Shown: positions 8,995 to 18,036, numbered from the stretch's first letter. The stretch: DNA of 64,000 nt from Mucilaginibacter flavidus (GCF_024055575.1 NZ_JAMXOE010000023.1:1-64000); one strand, 5' to 3'. The notes: a model not told the origin generated them from the letters alone. Made by a program: numbers and translations.

Positions 8995-9909
8995 ATGAAA
9001 AAGTTAGCACTCGGGATCTTGTTTGTTTCAATCGCTTTTGGATTCACACTTAATGGAGGCAAAGCACTTTCTAATGCTTTAGCGATTTCAAAAACCGACT
9101 CCTTATTTAAATCAACATTAAATGGTCTACCCATCGGGCTTGCCGATACAATGATTTCAAATTTCATTAACGACAATAGAAGTTTCCACAAACGCACGTC
9201 TATATGGATAAGCAAAAAATGGATTTACAAAGTGGTCGCCCTGCAGCAGGAACATGCCGAAATAGACGGCCTGCGAATCTACTTTGCAAAATATGCGAAT
9301 GGAAGAAATACGATTGCTATCGTGCCTACAAAACGTTCAGTAAGTAGCTTTAATTCAAATGATAAAGACAACATTACTAAATATTATCACGTCGATTACG
9401 ATGTTAAAGATACAACAAGTTATTTCAATACTTCAGCCGCAGAGGTAACTGATGAATATCATCTTATTAGGGGAGCAAACCTTTATAGAAAATCCCCTTG
9501 CATTACTCCTGACACATGTTTGCTTACAGGGATAAACAATATTACCTGTGGCAATGCGTATATGGCTGTTGCCGATTTTAAGAAGCGTGCGCTTTTAAAA
9601 AAAAATACAGTTAATACAAACAGCGAATGGTTTCCAATCGGTGTATTTTCCGCTTTGAAAGCAGAATTAGATTCAGCGACTTATAAAATGCCTGATAAAC
9701 CAGGGAGTGGCATACGTATCTATTTCGGGAAGCTAAAAAAGCGCAATAATTTAATAATAGTCACTACACAAGATATTAATAATATTCAAACGGATTATTA
9801 CAAATGCTATAACTTGTCAGCTAACTTTAAGAAGATAAAAGACATTACAGACAACGGCGAGCAATGCCCTAATAATTGCAATGGAGTGACCTTACCTAAA
9901 CCTCAATAG
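8995..9909 (+). CDS. secreted protein with an internal repeat, first gene of a sensor-like unit
   Basis: Not recognised by name. The 304-residue protein has a signal peptide (KKLALGILFVSIAFGFTLNGG). It contains two related segments: residues 75-112 (W-x5-V-x2-L then DGLRIYFAKY...NTIAIVPT) and 211-258 (W-x5-V-x2-L then GIRIYFGKL...NNLIIVTT). Each is a helix-like stretch followed by a conserved (G/D)-(L/I)-RIYF strand and a second hydrophobic strand, so the protein is an internal duplication of one small domain. There are six Cys: three at 169-185 (CITPDTC, TCGN) and three at 271-295, including CPNNC in the tail. Stop to the next start is 18 bases, so it is probably cotranscribed with the membrane protein, kinase and regulator that follow. 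A role as periplasmic input or target of that system is an inference. Confidence 0.7.
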   Translation: MKKLALGILFVSIAFGFTLNGGKALSNALAISKTDSLFKSTLNGLPIGLADTMISNFINDNRSFHKRTSIWISKKWIYKVVALQQEHAEIDGLRIYFAKYANGRNTIAIVPTKRSVSSFNSNDKDNITKYYHVDYDVKDTTSYFNTSAAEVTDEYHLIRGANLYRKSPCITPDTCLLTGINNITCGNAYMAVADFKKRALLKKNTVNTNSEWFPIGVFSALKAELDSATYKMPDKPGSGIRIYFGKLKKRNNLIIVTTQDINNIQTDYYKCYNLSANFKKIKDITDNGEQCPNNCNGVTLPKPQ

Positions 9910-9927
9910 TTCTTAATAATTAATACT

Positions 9928-10605
9928 ATGCTTCGCTATTTCACAATAAATACTGTATCAGAATTAATTTGCTTTATAATCGCTTTGGTCTGTTTAAGTA
10001 CGGACAAAGGCCATATCTGGCGCGTTTTCATTATCTTTCTTTTCATTACCTGTCTTACTGAATTTTTAGGAATTTATTTCAAATTACGTTATCTCGCTGA
10101 CATAAAACACAATGCACCAAATATTTGGCTTTACAACGTATTATTGATATTTCAGGCTGCGTTTTTCAGCTTAATGTTCTATCACTTACTCACTAAATAT
10201 ATTAATAGCAAAATCATCATTATCAGCGGGTTTTTACTTATAATGATCTTTTACATTTTTGAAATTATACGGCATGGAATTTATTTGTATAACGAGTTAA
10301 CAAATACGCTCATGTTGGTACTTGTTGTGATAGGTAGCTTCTATTATTTTTATTTATTACTTAAAGACAAAGACTATATAAACCTTAAAATATCAGCTTC
10401 TTTTTGGTGGGCTGTAGGACTTTTGTTTTTCTATTTCATAACCACCGGTTGCAATATATTTTATGAAAAACTTCACCATGTTGTAGTATCGCCTAAGCAT
10501 TATCTTACCTACTACATTTACGCTGGTTCAAATATTATCTTGTATGGTTTCTGGGTTTATGCTATTATTTGCAGAAGATGGGAAATACAGATGTTAAGGA
10601 ACTGA
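9928..10605 (+). CDS. seven-helix membrane protein, possible partner of the kinase
   Basis: Not recognised. The 225 residues form about seven hydrophobic segments (roughly 8-28, 32-52, 65-88, 94-112, 124-145, 155-178, 188-215), with little outside them. The C-terminus overlaps the start of the histidine kinase gene by 28 bases in another frame, a sign of translational coupling. The kinase itself has one membrane segment and no sensory domain, so this protein is a candidate membrane sensor module. That is inference from gene order only. Base composition is AT-richer than most neighbours. Confidence 0.7.
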   Translation: MLRYFTINTVSELICFIIALVCLSTDKGHIWRVFIIFLFITCLTEFLGIYFKLRYLADIKHNAPNIWLYNVLLIFQAAFFSLMFYHLLTKYINSKIIIISGFLLIMIFYIFEIIRHGIYLYNELTNTLMLVLVVIGSFYYFYLLLKDKDYINLKISASFWWAVGLLFFYFITTGCNIFYEKLHHVVVSPKHYLTYYIYAGSNIILYGFWVYAIICRRWEIQMLRN

Positions 10606-11363
10606 TAATTTATGTCGCCTTGATTTTTCTAATCGCTCCGACATTCCTGTTGGTTTATATATTAGTACACAACCGTCGTAAAAAGCGCCACATCGAAGAA
10701 AAAGCCCTCATGCAGCTCACCTTTGATGCGGAAATAACCAAAACCCAACTCGAAGTACAGGAACAAACCATGCAAACCATCGGCGCCGATTTGCATGATA
10801 ACATTGGCCAGTTGCTTAGCCTTACTTCGTTAACGCTTAACTCCATTGAGCTGGATGGGGACAAAAAGGCAAGGAAGAAAATTGATGCAGCTATCGACCT
10901 CACGATGCGGTCCATTAAGGAAATGCGGTTGCTGGGAAAATTATTACAAGGCGACCAATTGGTAGGTATGGGCCTGGACGAAGCTATAAAATACGAGATA
11001 AACTGGATTGAAAAATCGGGGAAGTATAAAGTTAACTACACCAACGACGGCGAAATGCCGGCGGCCAGCAGCCCGGACAAAGACCTGATTTTGTTCAGGA
11101 TTTTGCAGGAAGTGTTGAACAATATTATTAAGCATGCGCAGGCAACGGTGATATCGATAAAACTGGAATACCAGGATTCGGTGCTGCGACTGCAGGTTAA
11201 TGATAATGGCATCGGTTTTAATCACGACGATTTGCAGCCGGGACAAACCGGCATGGGCCTGCTGAATATTCAAAAACGTGCCGGGATAATCGGAGGCGAG
11301 GCTACAATAACCTCAAACCCCAACGAGGGTACAACTATTTCAATTTTTACACCCTATCCATAA
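10578..11363 (+). CDS. sensor histidine kinase, NarL/DegS type, without a sensory domain
   Basis: A two-component kinase of the HisKA_3/HATPase_c class. I prefer the ATG at 10578; a TTG at 10571 minus two bases (10569) would add three residues. With the ATG start it is 261 residues: one membrane helix (about 8-30), a coiled-coil-like stretch (35-65), the H-box ADLHDNIGQLLSL with the phosphorylated His near residue 73, and the ATP-binding domain with EVLNNIIKHA (N-box), DNGIGF (G1) and GMGLLNI (G2). There is no PAS, HAMP or extracellular domain, so the signal probably comes from a partner. The stop is one base before the response regulator start, and the 5' end overlaps the seven-helix protein gene. 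Confidence 0.88.
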   Translation: MGNTDVKELIIYVALIFLIAPTFLLVYILVHNRRKKRHIEEKALMQLTFDAEITKTQLEVQEQTMQTIGADLHDNIGQLLSLTSLTLNSIELDGDKKARKKIDAAIDLTMRSIKEMRLLGKLLQGDQLVGMGLDEAIKYEINWIEKSGKYKVNYTNDGEMPAASSPDKDLILFRILQEVLNNIIKHAQATVISIKLEYQDSVLRLQVNDNGIGFNHDDLQPGQTGMGLLNIQKRAGIIGGEATITSNPNEGTTISIFTPYP

Positions 11364-11364
11364 C

Positions 11365-12003
11365 ATGCAAACGGATAAAATATTAATAGCCATTGTCGAC
11401 GATCATACCCTTTTCAGGGATGGAGTGGCGGTGCTTATGGCCGAATTTGACGAACTACAAGTGGTTTTTGAGGCAGAAAATGGCGAACAGATGCAACATA
11501 TGCTGGCCAGGCACCCGCTGCCGCAGGTAATTTTAATGGATATAAATATGCCTGTGATGGATGGTTACCTTGCCACCAAATGGGTTAAAGATAACCATCC
11601 GCAAATCAAAGTTTTGGCGCTCAGTATGTTTGAAGAGGATAAGGCGGTTATCCGGATGATAAAAAGCGGGGCAGGTGGTTATGTGCTAAAGGAGTCGAAA
11701 CCGAGGGAGTTGCTCCATGCAATAAAAACCATAAACGAAAAGGGCGTTTATATAAACGAAATGGTATCGGGCAAACTCGTCCGCAAAGTTGCCGATGATG
11801 ACGGCCCCGATTTTTCGCGTAAGGAATTTGAATTTTTAAGGCTTTGCTGCTCCGAATTAACTTACAAAGAAATTGCCGACCTGATGTTTGTAAGCCCCCG
11901 CACAGTTGATAATTACCGGGAATCTCTTTTTCAGAAACTGAACCTGAAAACCCGTACTGGTTTGGTTTTATATGCCATTCAGAACGAAATATTTAAATTT
12001 TAA
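11365..12003 (+). CDS. response regulator with LuxR-type HTH
   Basis: A NarL/FixJ-class transcription factor. The receiver domain (about 5-120) has the acidic pocket VDDH (11-14), phosphoacceptor Asp59 in LMDINMP, and Lys near 110 in VLKESKP. The C-terminal HTH (about 150-212) reads LTYKEIADLMFVSPRTVDNYRESL, split here as two halves of the DNA-binding helix pair. At 212 residues it has the usual family length. It is separated from the kinase by one base and is its obvious partner. It may control its own operon or the downstream acyltransferase/esterase group, but no operator can be named. Two perfect palindromes follow its stop. Confidence 0.92.
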   Translation: MQTDKILIAIVDDHTLFRDGVAVLMAEFDELQVVFEAENGEQMQHMLARHPLPQVILMDINMPVMDGYLATKWVKDNHPQIKVLALSMFEEDKAVIRMIKSGAGGYVLKESKPRELLHAIKTINEKGVYINEMVSGKLVRKVADDDGPDFSRKEFEFLRLCCSELTYKEIADLMFVSPRTVDNYRESLFQKLNLKTRTGLVLYAIQNEIFKF

Positions 12004-12010
12004 CTCGTAC

Positions 12011-12095
12011 AGACACAATACTTGTGTCTCCCGCTGACAGGTAAAGAAAACATTTTCAGATGCCGTGTTCTAGAGACACAAGTGTTGTGTCTCTA
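12011..12095. repeat. paired palindromes, GAGACACAA type
   Basis: AGACACAA-TAC-TTGTGTCT (12011-12029) and TAGAGACACAA-GTG-TTGTGTCTCTA (12071-12095) are each perfect palindromes of the same word. They follow the response regulator stop and could act as terminators, although no T-run follows. Palindromes of this form are a recurrent intergenic element. Confidence 0.75.
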
Positions 12096-12203
12096 CGGAA
12101 AAATTACCCCAAAATAAACTTTTCCACACCCATAGATTAACTTTTTGAGTACAAGGCTTAAATTTCGGGGTATCTTAGAAAATTATATAACATTTAAGCA
12201 GTT

Positions 12204-13424
12204 TTGACACAAAGGCTACAACAAAATTATATACCAGCATTGACCGGAGTACGCGCATTGGCGGCCTACCTGGTATTTATCTCCCACTTTGCCGAAGTTT
12301 TTGATGGCGGTTTTCCGCATATTATCCAGCGCTTTTTCGGCGAGTTCCATATTGGGGTTAGTATATTTTTCGTGCTGTCGGGTTTTTTAATCACTTTCAG
12401 GTATTACAACAGCTTTCATTTAACCGGCGCCTGGTTCAGGCAATATCTTAAAAACAGGGTCGCCCGTATTTACCCCATGTACTTTTTGCTAACGATTGCT
12501 GCCTTTGCTTACTTTTTTATTACCGGTGATGCAAAGGTCACCAAAGGATTGCCGAACCCGGTTGGGTTGATGTTTATGAACATAACTTTTGTGCGCGGCT
12601 TTTTTTACCAATACTGGGATACGGGCATTGCACAAGGCTGGAGCTTGACAGTTGAGGAATGCTTTTACTTTTCGGCACCCATTATTTTCCTCATCGCCAA
12701 AAAATACGGCAAGTTTTATATACAGCCGGTAATCATCACGCTTTTCGCTATAGTGATGTTCCTTATTTTTCGCAATATTAACTGGCATGGCTTTTTTGGC
12801 GAGTTCAGCTTTGTAATGGTATTTACCTTTTTCGGCAGATGTTTCGAGTTTTTTGTGGGCGTACAGCTGGCGAGATATGTATTAAAAAACGGCTTTAAAC
12901 GCACCAATAAGATCAGCTTTACCTACGTCGGCTTTATCATGATTTTTGTTTGCGTATTTGTGATGGCGCTGCAAACACCCATAGCGCCATGGTTATTTGG
13001 CCTGGAGACACCAATAGGTATCATTACTAACAATTATGTGCTGTGTATAATGGTGGCCTTCTTTTTTTATGGGATACTCACAGAGGAAACCAGCTTTAAA
13101 AAGCTGCTGGCTACCCCGTTTGTCGAACTGCTGGGCAAAAGCTCGTACATATTTTACCTTATTCATTTAGGGTGGATGTATACCCTCATTATGGGCAGCT
13201 TCAATCAGCTAAACGATTACATTTTTACCTTGTACGACAAATGGCAAAAAGATTGGATTTCGCCCTTCCAGTACGATTGGGTGAACCTTTTGTTGGTTTT
13301 TATCGTATTAAACGCTGTTTCTATATGTTTATTTAAACTTATTGAGGAGCCGTTAAACCATACGATACGTAAATCAAACTTTTTAATAAAGTATAAACCA
13401 CGCCCGAAAGGGATTACGGATTAA
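12204..13424 (+). CDS. acyltransferase 3 family membrane protein (OafA-like)
   Basis: Integral membrane acyltransferases of this family move acetyl or other acyl groups onto sugars of exopolysaccharide, O-antigen or peptidoglycan. The 406 residues begin immediately with the family block (YIPALTGVRALAAYLVFISH), whose His is the likely catalytic one, and FFVLSGFLIT follows near residue 55-65. About ten hydrophobic segments extend through the protein, and there is no SGNH domain at the C-terminus. The start is TTG at 12204: an in-frame stop lies three codons upstream and no ATG is available before the conserved block. Downstream are barrels and two acetyl-esterase-like genes in the same direction, hinting at a glycan acylation and deacylation theme. 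Confidence 0.88.
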   Translation: MTQRLQQNYIPALTGVRALAAYLVFISHFAEVFDGGFPHIIQRFFGEFHIGVSIFFVLSGFLITFRYYNSFHLTGAWFRQYLKNRVARIYPMYFLLTIAAFAYFFITGDAKVTKGLPNPVGLMFMNITFVRGFFYQYWDTGIAQGWSLTVEECFYFSAPIIFLIAKKYGKFYIQPVIITLFAIVMFLIFRNINWHGFFGEFSFVMVFTFFGRCFEFFVGVQLARYVLKNGFKRTNKISFTYVGFIMIFVCVFVMALQTPIAPWLFGLETPIGIITNNYVLCIMVAFFFYGILTEETSFKKLLATPFVELLGKSSYIFYLIHLGWMYTLIMGSFNQLNDYIFTLYDKWQKDWISPFQYDWVNLLLVFIVLNAVSICLFKLIEEPLNHTIRKSNFLIKYKPRPKGITD

Positions 13425-13455
13425 GGAATTATTTTACAACCGGCCTGAATTTACA

Positions 13456-14298
13456 ATGAGAAAAACTGTCACTATTTGGCTTTATATCTGTCTGTGTTTT
13501 GTTTTAATAACCCCGTTAAAAACATTTGCAGGCTTTCCAATTGGCAAATATCGCAATATAGTCGTCCCCACATTTTCCTACTATCGGCAAACCGACAGGT
13601 TTGATGATAAAGACCATGTAATAAAAGGCGCCCCCGGTACCAGCTTTACATCGTATTCAAGTAACCTGTTTATAGGTTACGGCATATCACGCCGGTTAGA
13701 TTTTATTGCCACCATACCCTATTTATACCAGCAAAACATTGTTGCGCCGGGTTACAAACTGGTTGATGCAGGTTTCGGCGACGCCGTAGTTGGTTTTAGC
13801 TACAACCTGGTGAACAGTAATTTTGTAAGATTTTTTTCGATAGGTGTATCTGCGATTGTGCCTATGTACAATATCCATGATGGGCCATCGCCGCTGGGGT
13901 TAAGTGCTTTCGGCAGCGAGGTTAAGCTAATGTACTGCGGTAACCTGCCTAAAGATGTTTCAACAAAAGGCTATTTTAATCTTGAATTTGCCTACCGCAG
14001 GTATTATAATACCCAGGGCCCTGACCAAATTAGCCTTTTAGGCACGGTGGGTTACCCTGTATCAAAACACGACCAATTGAGCCTTGATATTTTGCTCTAC
14101 AGGTCGTTCAGTTCGAACAAAGAATTTAACAGTAATATTTTTGCCGCACGCGATTATTCGTTTTTTAAACCGCAGTTAAACTATGGGCATACGTTTACCC
14201 GCAGATTCTCGGCCTTTGTCGGCGGCTTTTATGTGCCATTTGGAGTTAACACCGGGGTGGGCTACGGCGGATCGCTTTTAGGGGTTATTAAGATATAG
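13456..14298 (+). CDS. outer-membrane barrel protein, paralog of the 17161 gene
   Basis: A 280-residue protein with a signal peptide (about 1-25, ending KTFA) followed by glycine/aromatic strands throughout: LFIGYGISRRLDFIATIPYL, GFGDAVVGFSYNLV, FNLEFAYRRYYN, FSAFVGGFYVPFGVN. It resembles the MetA-pathway/transporter-like barrels (Phenol_MetA_deg type), a broad class without firm function. It begins 31 bases after the acyltransferase, and its stop is two bases before the ATG of a CE7 esterase, so cotranscription is likely. A second protein of the same build closes the group at 17161. Cargo, if it is a channel, is unknown. Confidence 0.75.
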   Translation: MRKTVTIWLYICLCFVLITPLKTFAGFPIGKYRNIVVPTFSYYRQTDRFDDKDHVIKGAPGTSFTSYSSNLFIGYGISRRLDFIATIPYLYQQNIVAPGYKLVDAGFGDAVVGFSYNLVNSNFVRFFSIGVSAIVPMYNIHDGPSPLGLSAFGSEVKLMYCGNLPKDVSTKGYFNLEFAYRRYYNTQGPDQISLLGTVGYPVSKHDQLSLDILLYRSFSSNKEFNSNIFAARDYSFFKPQLNYGHTFTRRFSAFVGGFYVPFGVNTGVGYGGSLLGVIKI

Positions 14299-14300
14299 TT

Positions 14301-15629
14301 ATGAAAAAGGTATGCTATATAATTGTTTTCGCGCTTTCAATCCTGCTGGGTTCATTGGCTGCCGTGAAAGCACAGCAGCAAACCGAAGAAACAGGCGATG
14401 TGGTATTAAAAGCAACGCCGTATAACAAAACTGCGCTTTTTACGAGCAGCGAAGAAGTACGGTACAGGGTGCAACTGCACAACAATACTAAGCAGCAGCA
14501 AAACGGCCGTGTTTTATACCAGGTAACTACGGATGATGGCAAAAAAGTTACTGCCGATTCGGTCCGGATTTCGCTTAGAGAAGGGGGAGATAAAGATATC
14601 ATTGTAAACATCCGCAAACGGAACACCGGTTTTTACAGGATAAACTTTATCGTTAAATTACCTGAATACGACGACACGGTAAGACGTGTATTTGGCGTAA
14701 ACCCCGAAAAGGTAACATCGCAATTGCACAAGCCTAAAGATTTTGATGCTTTTTGGAAACAAAGTAAAGTGGAACTGGCGCAGGTGCCGGCCAATTACCG
14801 GGTGCTGGAACGCAAAGACTTATCAACGCAGTATAAGAAAGTGTACTCGGTTGAAATGCATTCCTACGGCGACCTGGTTATCCGCGGCTGGCTGGTTGTG
14901 CCTACCGATGGCAACAAGTTTCCCGTGCACTACCGTGTTCCCGGCTACGTGGTAAGCCTGCAGCCTAATATGGATAACGACGATTTTATAGCCTTTGATT
15001 TGAATGTGCGCGGCAACGGCAACAGCAAAGATGTGATAAACATAGGCACGGATAATTACTCGTTGATAAACATCGAAAATAAAGAAAAATACATTTACCG
15101 AGGCGTTTATATGGATTGCCTGCGCGGCCTTGATTTTTTATACTCGCACAGCAACCTGGGTATCGATACCTCGAAGATTTTTGTGGAAGGCGGCAGTCAG
15201 GGTGGTTCGCTGGCGTTGATAACCGCTGCGCTGGACAAACGCGTAAAGCTGCTAACCATGCAGGTGCCGCTATATGCCGATATACACGATAATTTTGCCA
15301 TATCGGCATCGTACGACCAGCAGGTTTTTCCGTTTAAAGTGTTCAGGAAATACCAAAGCCAGCATGCAGGTTTTTCGTGGGAGAAATTTTACAGCACCTT
15401 TGATTATTACGACCCGCAAAATTTTGCGCCAATGGTAAAGTGCCCGGTATTGATGGGGATTGGTTTGTTGGACCAGTTTTGCCCGCCGCGCTGCAGCATG
15501 GCATTGTATAACCATATAAGCAGTACCAACAAAGAATTTGTGTGTGTACCAAACTCCACACACGAGGTTAATTTTAATTATTTTATGTTTCAAAACCTGT
15601 GGCTTCGCGAGAAATTCAGGATACCATAG
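14301..15629 (+). CDS. secreted CE7-type acetyl esterase (AXE1-like), copy A
   Basis: CE7 enzymes (acetyl xylan esterase/cephalosporin C deacetylase) remove O-acetyl groups from short sugars. The 442 residues have a signal peptide (1-24), an Ig-like beta domain (about 30-135) not found in the small cytoplasmic CE7 enzymes, and the hydrolase domain (about 140-442). The family hallmarks are RGNG (237-240, usually RGQG), nucleophile Ser299 in GGSQGG, Asp391 in GLLDQFCPP and His421 in THE. The triad is complete. It begins two bases after the preceding barrel gene. Substrate and natural linkage (xylan, other polysaccharide or a self-made glycan) are not shown by the sequence. Confidence 0.87.
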   Translation: MKKVCYIIVFALSILLGSLAAVKAQQQTEETGDVVLKATPYNKTALFTSSEEVRYRVQLHNNTKQQQNGRVLYQVTTDDGKKVTADSVRISLREGGDKDIIVNIRKRNTGFYRINFIVKLPEYDDTVRRVFGVNPEKVTSQLHKPKDFDAFWKQSKVELAQVPANYRVLERKDLSTQYKKVYSVEMHSYGDLVIRGWLVVPTDGNKFPVHYRVPGYVVSLQPNMDNDDFIAFDLNVRGNGNSKDVINIGTDNYSLINIENKEKYIYRGVYMDCLRGLDFLYSHSNLGIDTSKIFVEGGSQGGSLALITAALDKRVKLLTMQVPLYADIHDNFAISASYDQQVFPFKVFRKYQSQHAGFSWEKFYSTFDYYDPQNFAPMVKCPVLMGIGLLDQFCPPRCSMALYNHISSTNKEFVCVPNSTHEVNFNYFMFQNLWLREKFRIP

Positions 15630-15843
15630 GCAAATAAGTGTTGAATTGTTTACCCATTTTTCAACAGGGTTGTTACAATCAACACGTTCAAAAAACGTTT
15701 TAAAAGCTGAAAAACCATACTGTGGGTACAATTGTTTACAGTTAAATGGGGAATTGGTATTTCGGCACGGTAATAGCAATATAAGGCAGTTACAAAGTTT
15801 AAATTGGCAGTATTATATGCCGGCCAGTTAATGAGTCAAAATT

Positions 15844-17145
15844 ATGATGGTAAATTTTACAAATAAATTCCTGGTAATAGCCCTTGCCCTGGCATGCATA
15901 ACCGGTGCTAACCGGGCGGCCGCACAGGATGGTACCGTGAACACCAATGTACTAACGCACGATAAAGATGGTGTTTTCAATTCCACAGCATCGTATACTT
16001 TTGATGTTAGCAGCACCTACACTACGCCGCAAACCGGCAGGGTTAAATACGAAGTAACCACAGAGGCCGGCAAAAAAATGAGGTCAGATTCGGTTGCCGT
16101 AAAATTGGGCGGTAAAGGTTCTGCCAGTTATAATTTTGATATCAGCGGCCTGCCATCAGGGTTTTACAAAATCAATTTCATGATTAATGTAACCGACTAC
16201 GATGATACCACCCGCAAAGCATTTGGCATACGCCCCGAAGAAATACGCTCGCAATACGGCAAACCAGCCGATTTTGATGCATTTTGGCAAAATGCCAAAG
16301 CAGAACTTGCCACTGTAAATCCCGAGTTTAAGGTTACCGAAATGCCCGACTCGAGCAAAGACAAGAGAAAGGTTTTTTTGGTTGAAATGAAATCGCTGGG
16401 CGGCCTAACCATTCGCGGCTGGCTGACTGAGCCTATAACAAAAAACAAGAATAAGAAATTTGTAGTGATGCTGGCACTACCGGGTTACCAGGTTGATTTG
16501 AAGCCACTGTATGGCCTCGATCCGGATATCGCTATACTATCATTGAATATTCGTGGACAGGGCAACAGCAGGGATGTAATTAACGTACGCAAAGAAACTT
16601 ACATAACTCTTGGTGTTGAAGACAAAAACAAATATGTATTAAAAGGCGCCATTATGGATTGTGTGCGGGCGGTGGACTTTATTTATACCCGCCCCGAATT
16701 ACGGCATGATAACATAATTGCCGTTGGCGGTAGCTTGGGTGGATTCCTGGCTGTTGCAACTTCTGGCGTCGATAACCGTATAAGCTTCTGTTCAGCAGCG
16801 AACCCGATACTTGGCGATGTGCGCAATTTGGCTAACCAGGTTGACTGGCCTTTTAACGACATAAAAAGATATGTTAATACAAGGCCGGGACTAACTTTTG
16901 ATAAGGTGTTAAATAATATGGACTATTTTGATGCCAAAAACTTTGCATCAGCAATAAAATGCCGCACATTGATGGGCATGGGCATGGTTGATAATATTGC
17001 ACCGCCGAATACAGTACAAACCATTTACAACGGCATCCCGGCCGACAAACACCTGATTATTTTCAGGGATTTGGCGCACGAGATTGGCAAGAAGTATGTA
17101 GTGTATGAGGGCCGCTGGATGCGTGACACTTTTGCTTTATTTTAA
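15844..17145 (+). CDS. secreted CE7-type acetyl esterase (AXE1-like), copy B
   Basis: A paralog of the 14301 gene: 433 residues, signal peptide (about 1-28, ending RAAAQ), Ig-like domain (about 35-130) and CE7 hydrolase domain. Hallmarks are RGQG (237-240), Ser297 in GGSLGG (usually GGSQGG), Asp383 in GMVDNIAPP and His412 in AHE. The spacing of all motifs is nearly identical in the two copies, which shows duplication of the full two-domain gene. A 214-base gap without a gene separates the copies. The start is one of two consecutive ATG codons. The barrel gene follows after 15 bases. Confidence 0.87.
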   Translation: MMVNFTNKFLVIALALACITGANRAAAQDGTVNTNVLTHDKDGVFNSTASYTFDVSSTYTTPQTGRVKYEVTTEAGKKMRSDSVAVKLGGKGSASYNFDISGLPSGFYKINFMINVTDYDDTTRKAFGIRPEEIRSQYGKPADFDAFWQNAKAELATVNPEFKVTEMPDSSKDKRKVFLVEMKSLGGLTIRGWLTEPITKNKNKKFVVMLALPGYQVDLKPLYGLDPDIAILSLNIRGQGNSRDVINVRKETYITLGVEDKNKYVLKGAIMDCVRAVDFIYTRPELRHDNIIAVGGSLGGFLAVATSGVDNRISFCSAANPILGDVRNLANQVDWPFNDIKRYVNTRPGLTFDKVLNNMDYFDAKNFASAIKCRTLMGMGMVDNIAPPNTVQTIYNGIPADKHLIIFRDLAHEIGKKYVVYEGRWMRDTFALF

Positions 17146-17160
17146 CATTAACCATTTATC

Positions 17161-18018
17161 ATGAGCCTTTTGAAGACTTTTACAAAAATTTTATTTTTTA
17201 CGCTGATACTTTTTATAACGACAGAAAGCGTTAGTTATGCCGATGGTGGATTTCCTACCAGGCCAGGTCGGTTGTTGATTGCCCCATCTGTTAGCTACTT
17301 TTTTGCCAATTCGCAATGGGATTCAACAGGTGTGAAAAGTCGTTTTCCAAATAATGGCAAGTTTTCGTCGGTGGGTGTAACCTTATATGCCGAATATGGC
17401 ATCAGCCGGAAATTTGCCGCAGTTGCGTCAATTCCGTTCGTATACAATATGTACGACCAAACAGGCCTGCCGCAATCATCCAGTTCGGGACTTACCGACA
17501 TGGAAACAGGTTTAAGATATTACCTGGCAAACATCGATTTTGTTTACTACTTTTCGATACAGGGTACTGCTATCACTCCGCTATATTCGAACAATAATAG
17601 CCTGGGCTATGGGCAGGAAGGCGCAGAGTTAAAGCTCGCATTTTCTGGTACAGGTCACTTAGGGGGCTTAAGCACTTATTTTAACGCTGCCGATGGTGTG
17701 CGCCAGTATTTTGGAACCAATGGCCCTATACAAAACAGGTACAATGCCACATTTGGCTTAACGCTTGATGAGGATTACGAAAACCAGGTATCTGCTACTG
17801 TAAGCGGTATCTACTCGCAAAGTAACGACAAGCGTTTTTCGGTAATACCACAAACCAATAAAGATTTTTCGTTCCTGCAGGCCTCAATAGGTTTCGGTCA
17901 CTCGTTCACCCGCGAAACATCGTTGTTTTTAAGTGGCGGCAGGTTTTTAACAGGTCGTAACACAGGCATTGGTACCTCCGTGTCGTTGGCCTTTATTTAC
18001 AGGCTGGATTATAAATAA
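17161..18018 (+). CDS. outer-membrane barrel protein, paralog of the 13456 gene
   Basis: A 285-residue protein with a signal peptide (about 1-28, ending SYA) and barrel-type strands: LYAEYGISRKFAAVASIPFVY, MDTGLRYY-like segments, GFGHSFTRETSLFLSGG. It matches the 13456 product in order and length (FPxxxGxxxxxPxxSYF near the start; YGISRxxxxxASIPF; GHxFTRxxSxFxxGG and NTGxGxG near the end). It is the last gene of the acyltransferase group; its stop is followed by an inverted repeat able to act as terminator. Function is not known. Confidence 0.74.
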   Translation: MSLLKTFTKILFFTLILFITTESVSYADGGFPTRPGRLLIAPSVSYFFANSQWDSTGVKSRFPNNGKFSSVGVTLYAEYGISRKFAAVASIPFVYNMYDQTGLPQSSSSGLTDMETGLRYYLANIDFVYYFSIQGTAITPLYSNNNSLGYGQEGAELKLAFSGTGHLGGLSTYFNAADGVRQYFGTNGPIQNRYNATFGLTLDEDYENQVSATVSGIYSQSNDKRFSVIPQTNKDFSFLQASIGFGHSFTRETSLFLSGGRFLTGRNTGIGTSVSLAFIYRLDYK

Positions 18019-18036
18019 AAAAGTTGGCACTAAACA

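Noticed and set aside
15270..15831. Open frames on both strands around the end of the first CE7 esterase
   Set aside because: They overlap a well-supported gene or the repeat-free 214-base gap, and none has a domain or start context.
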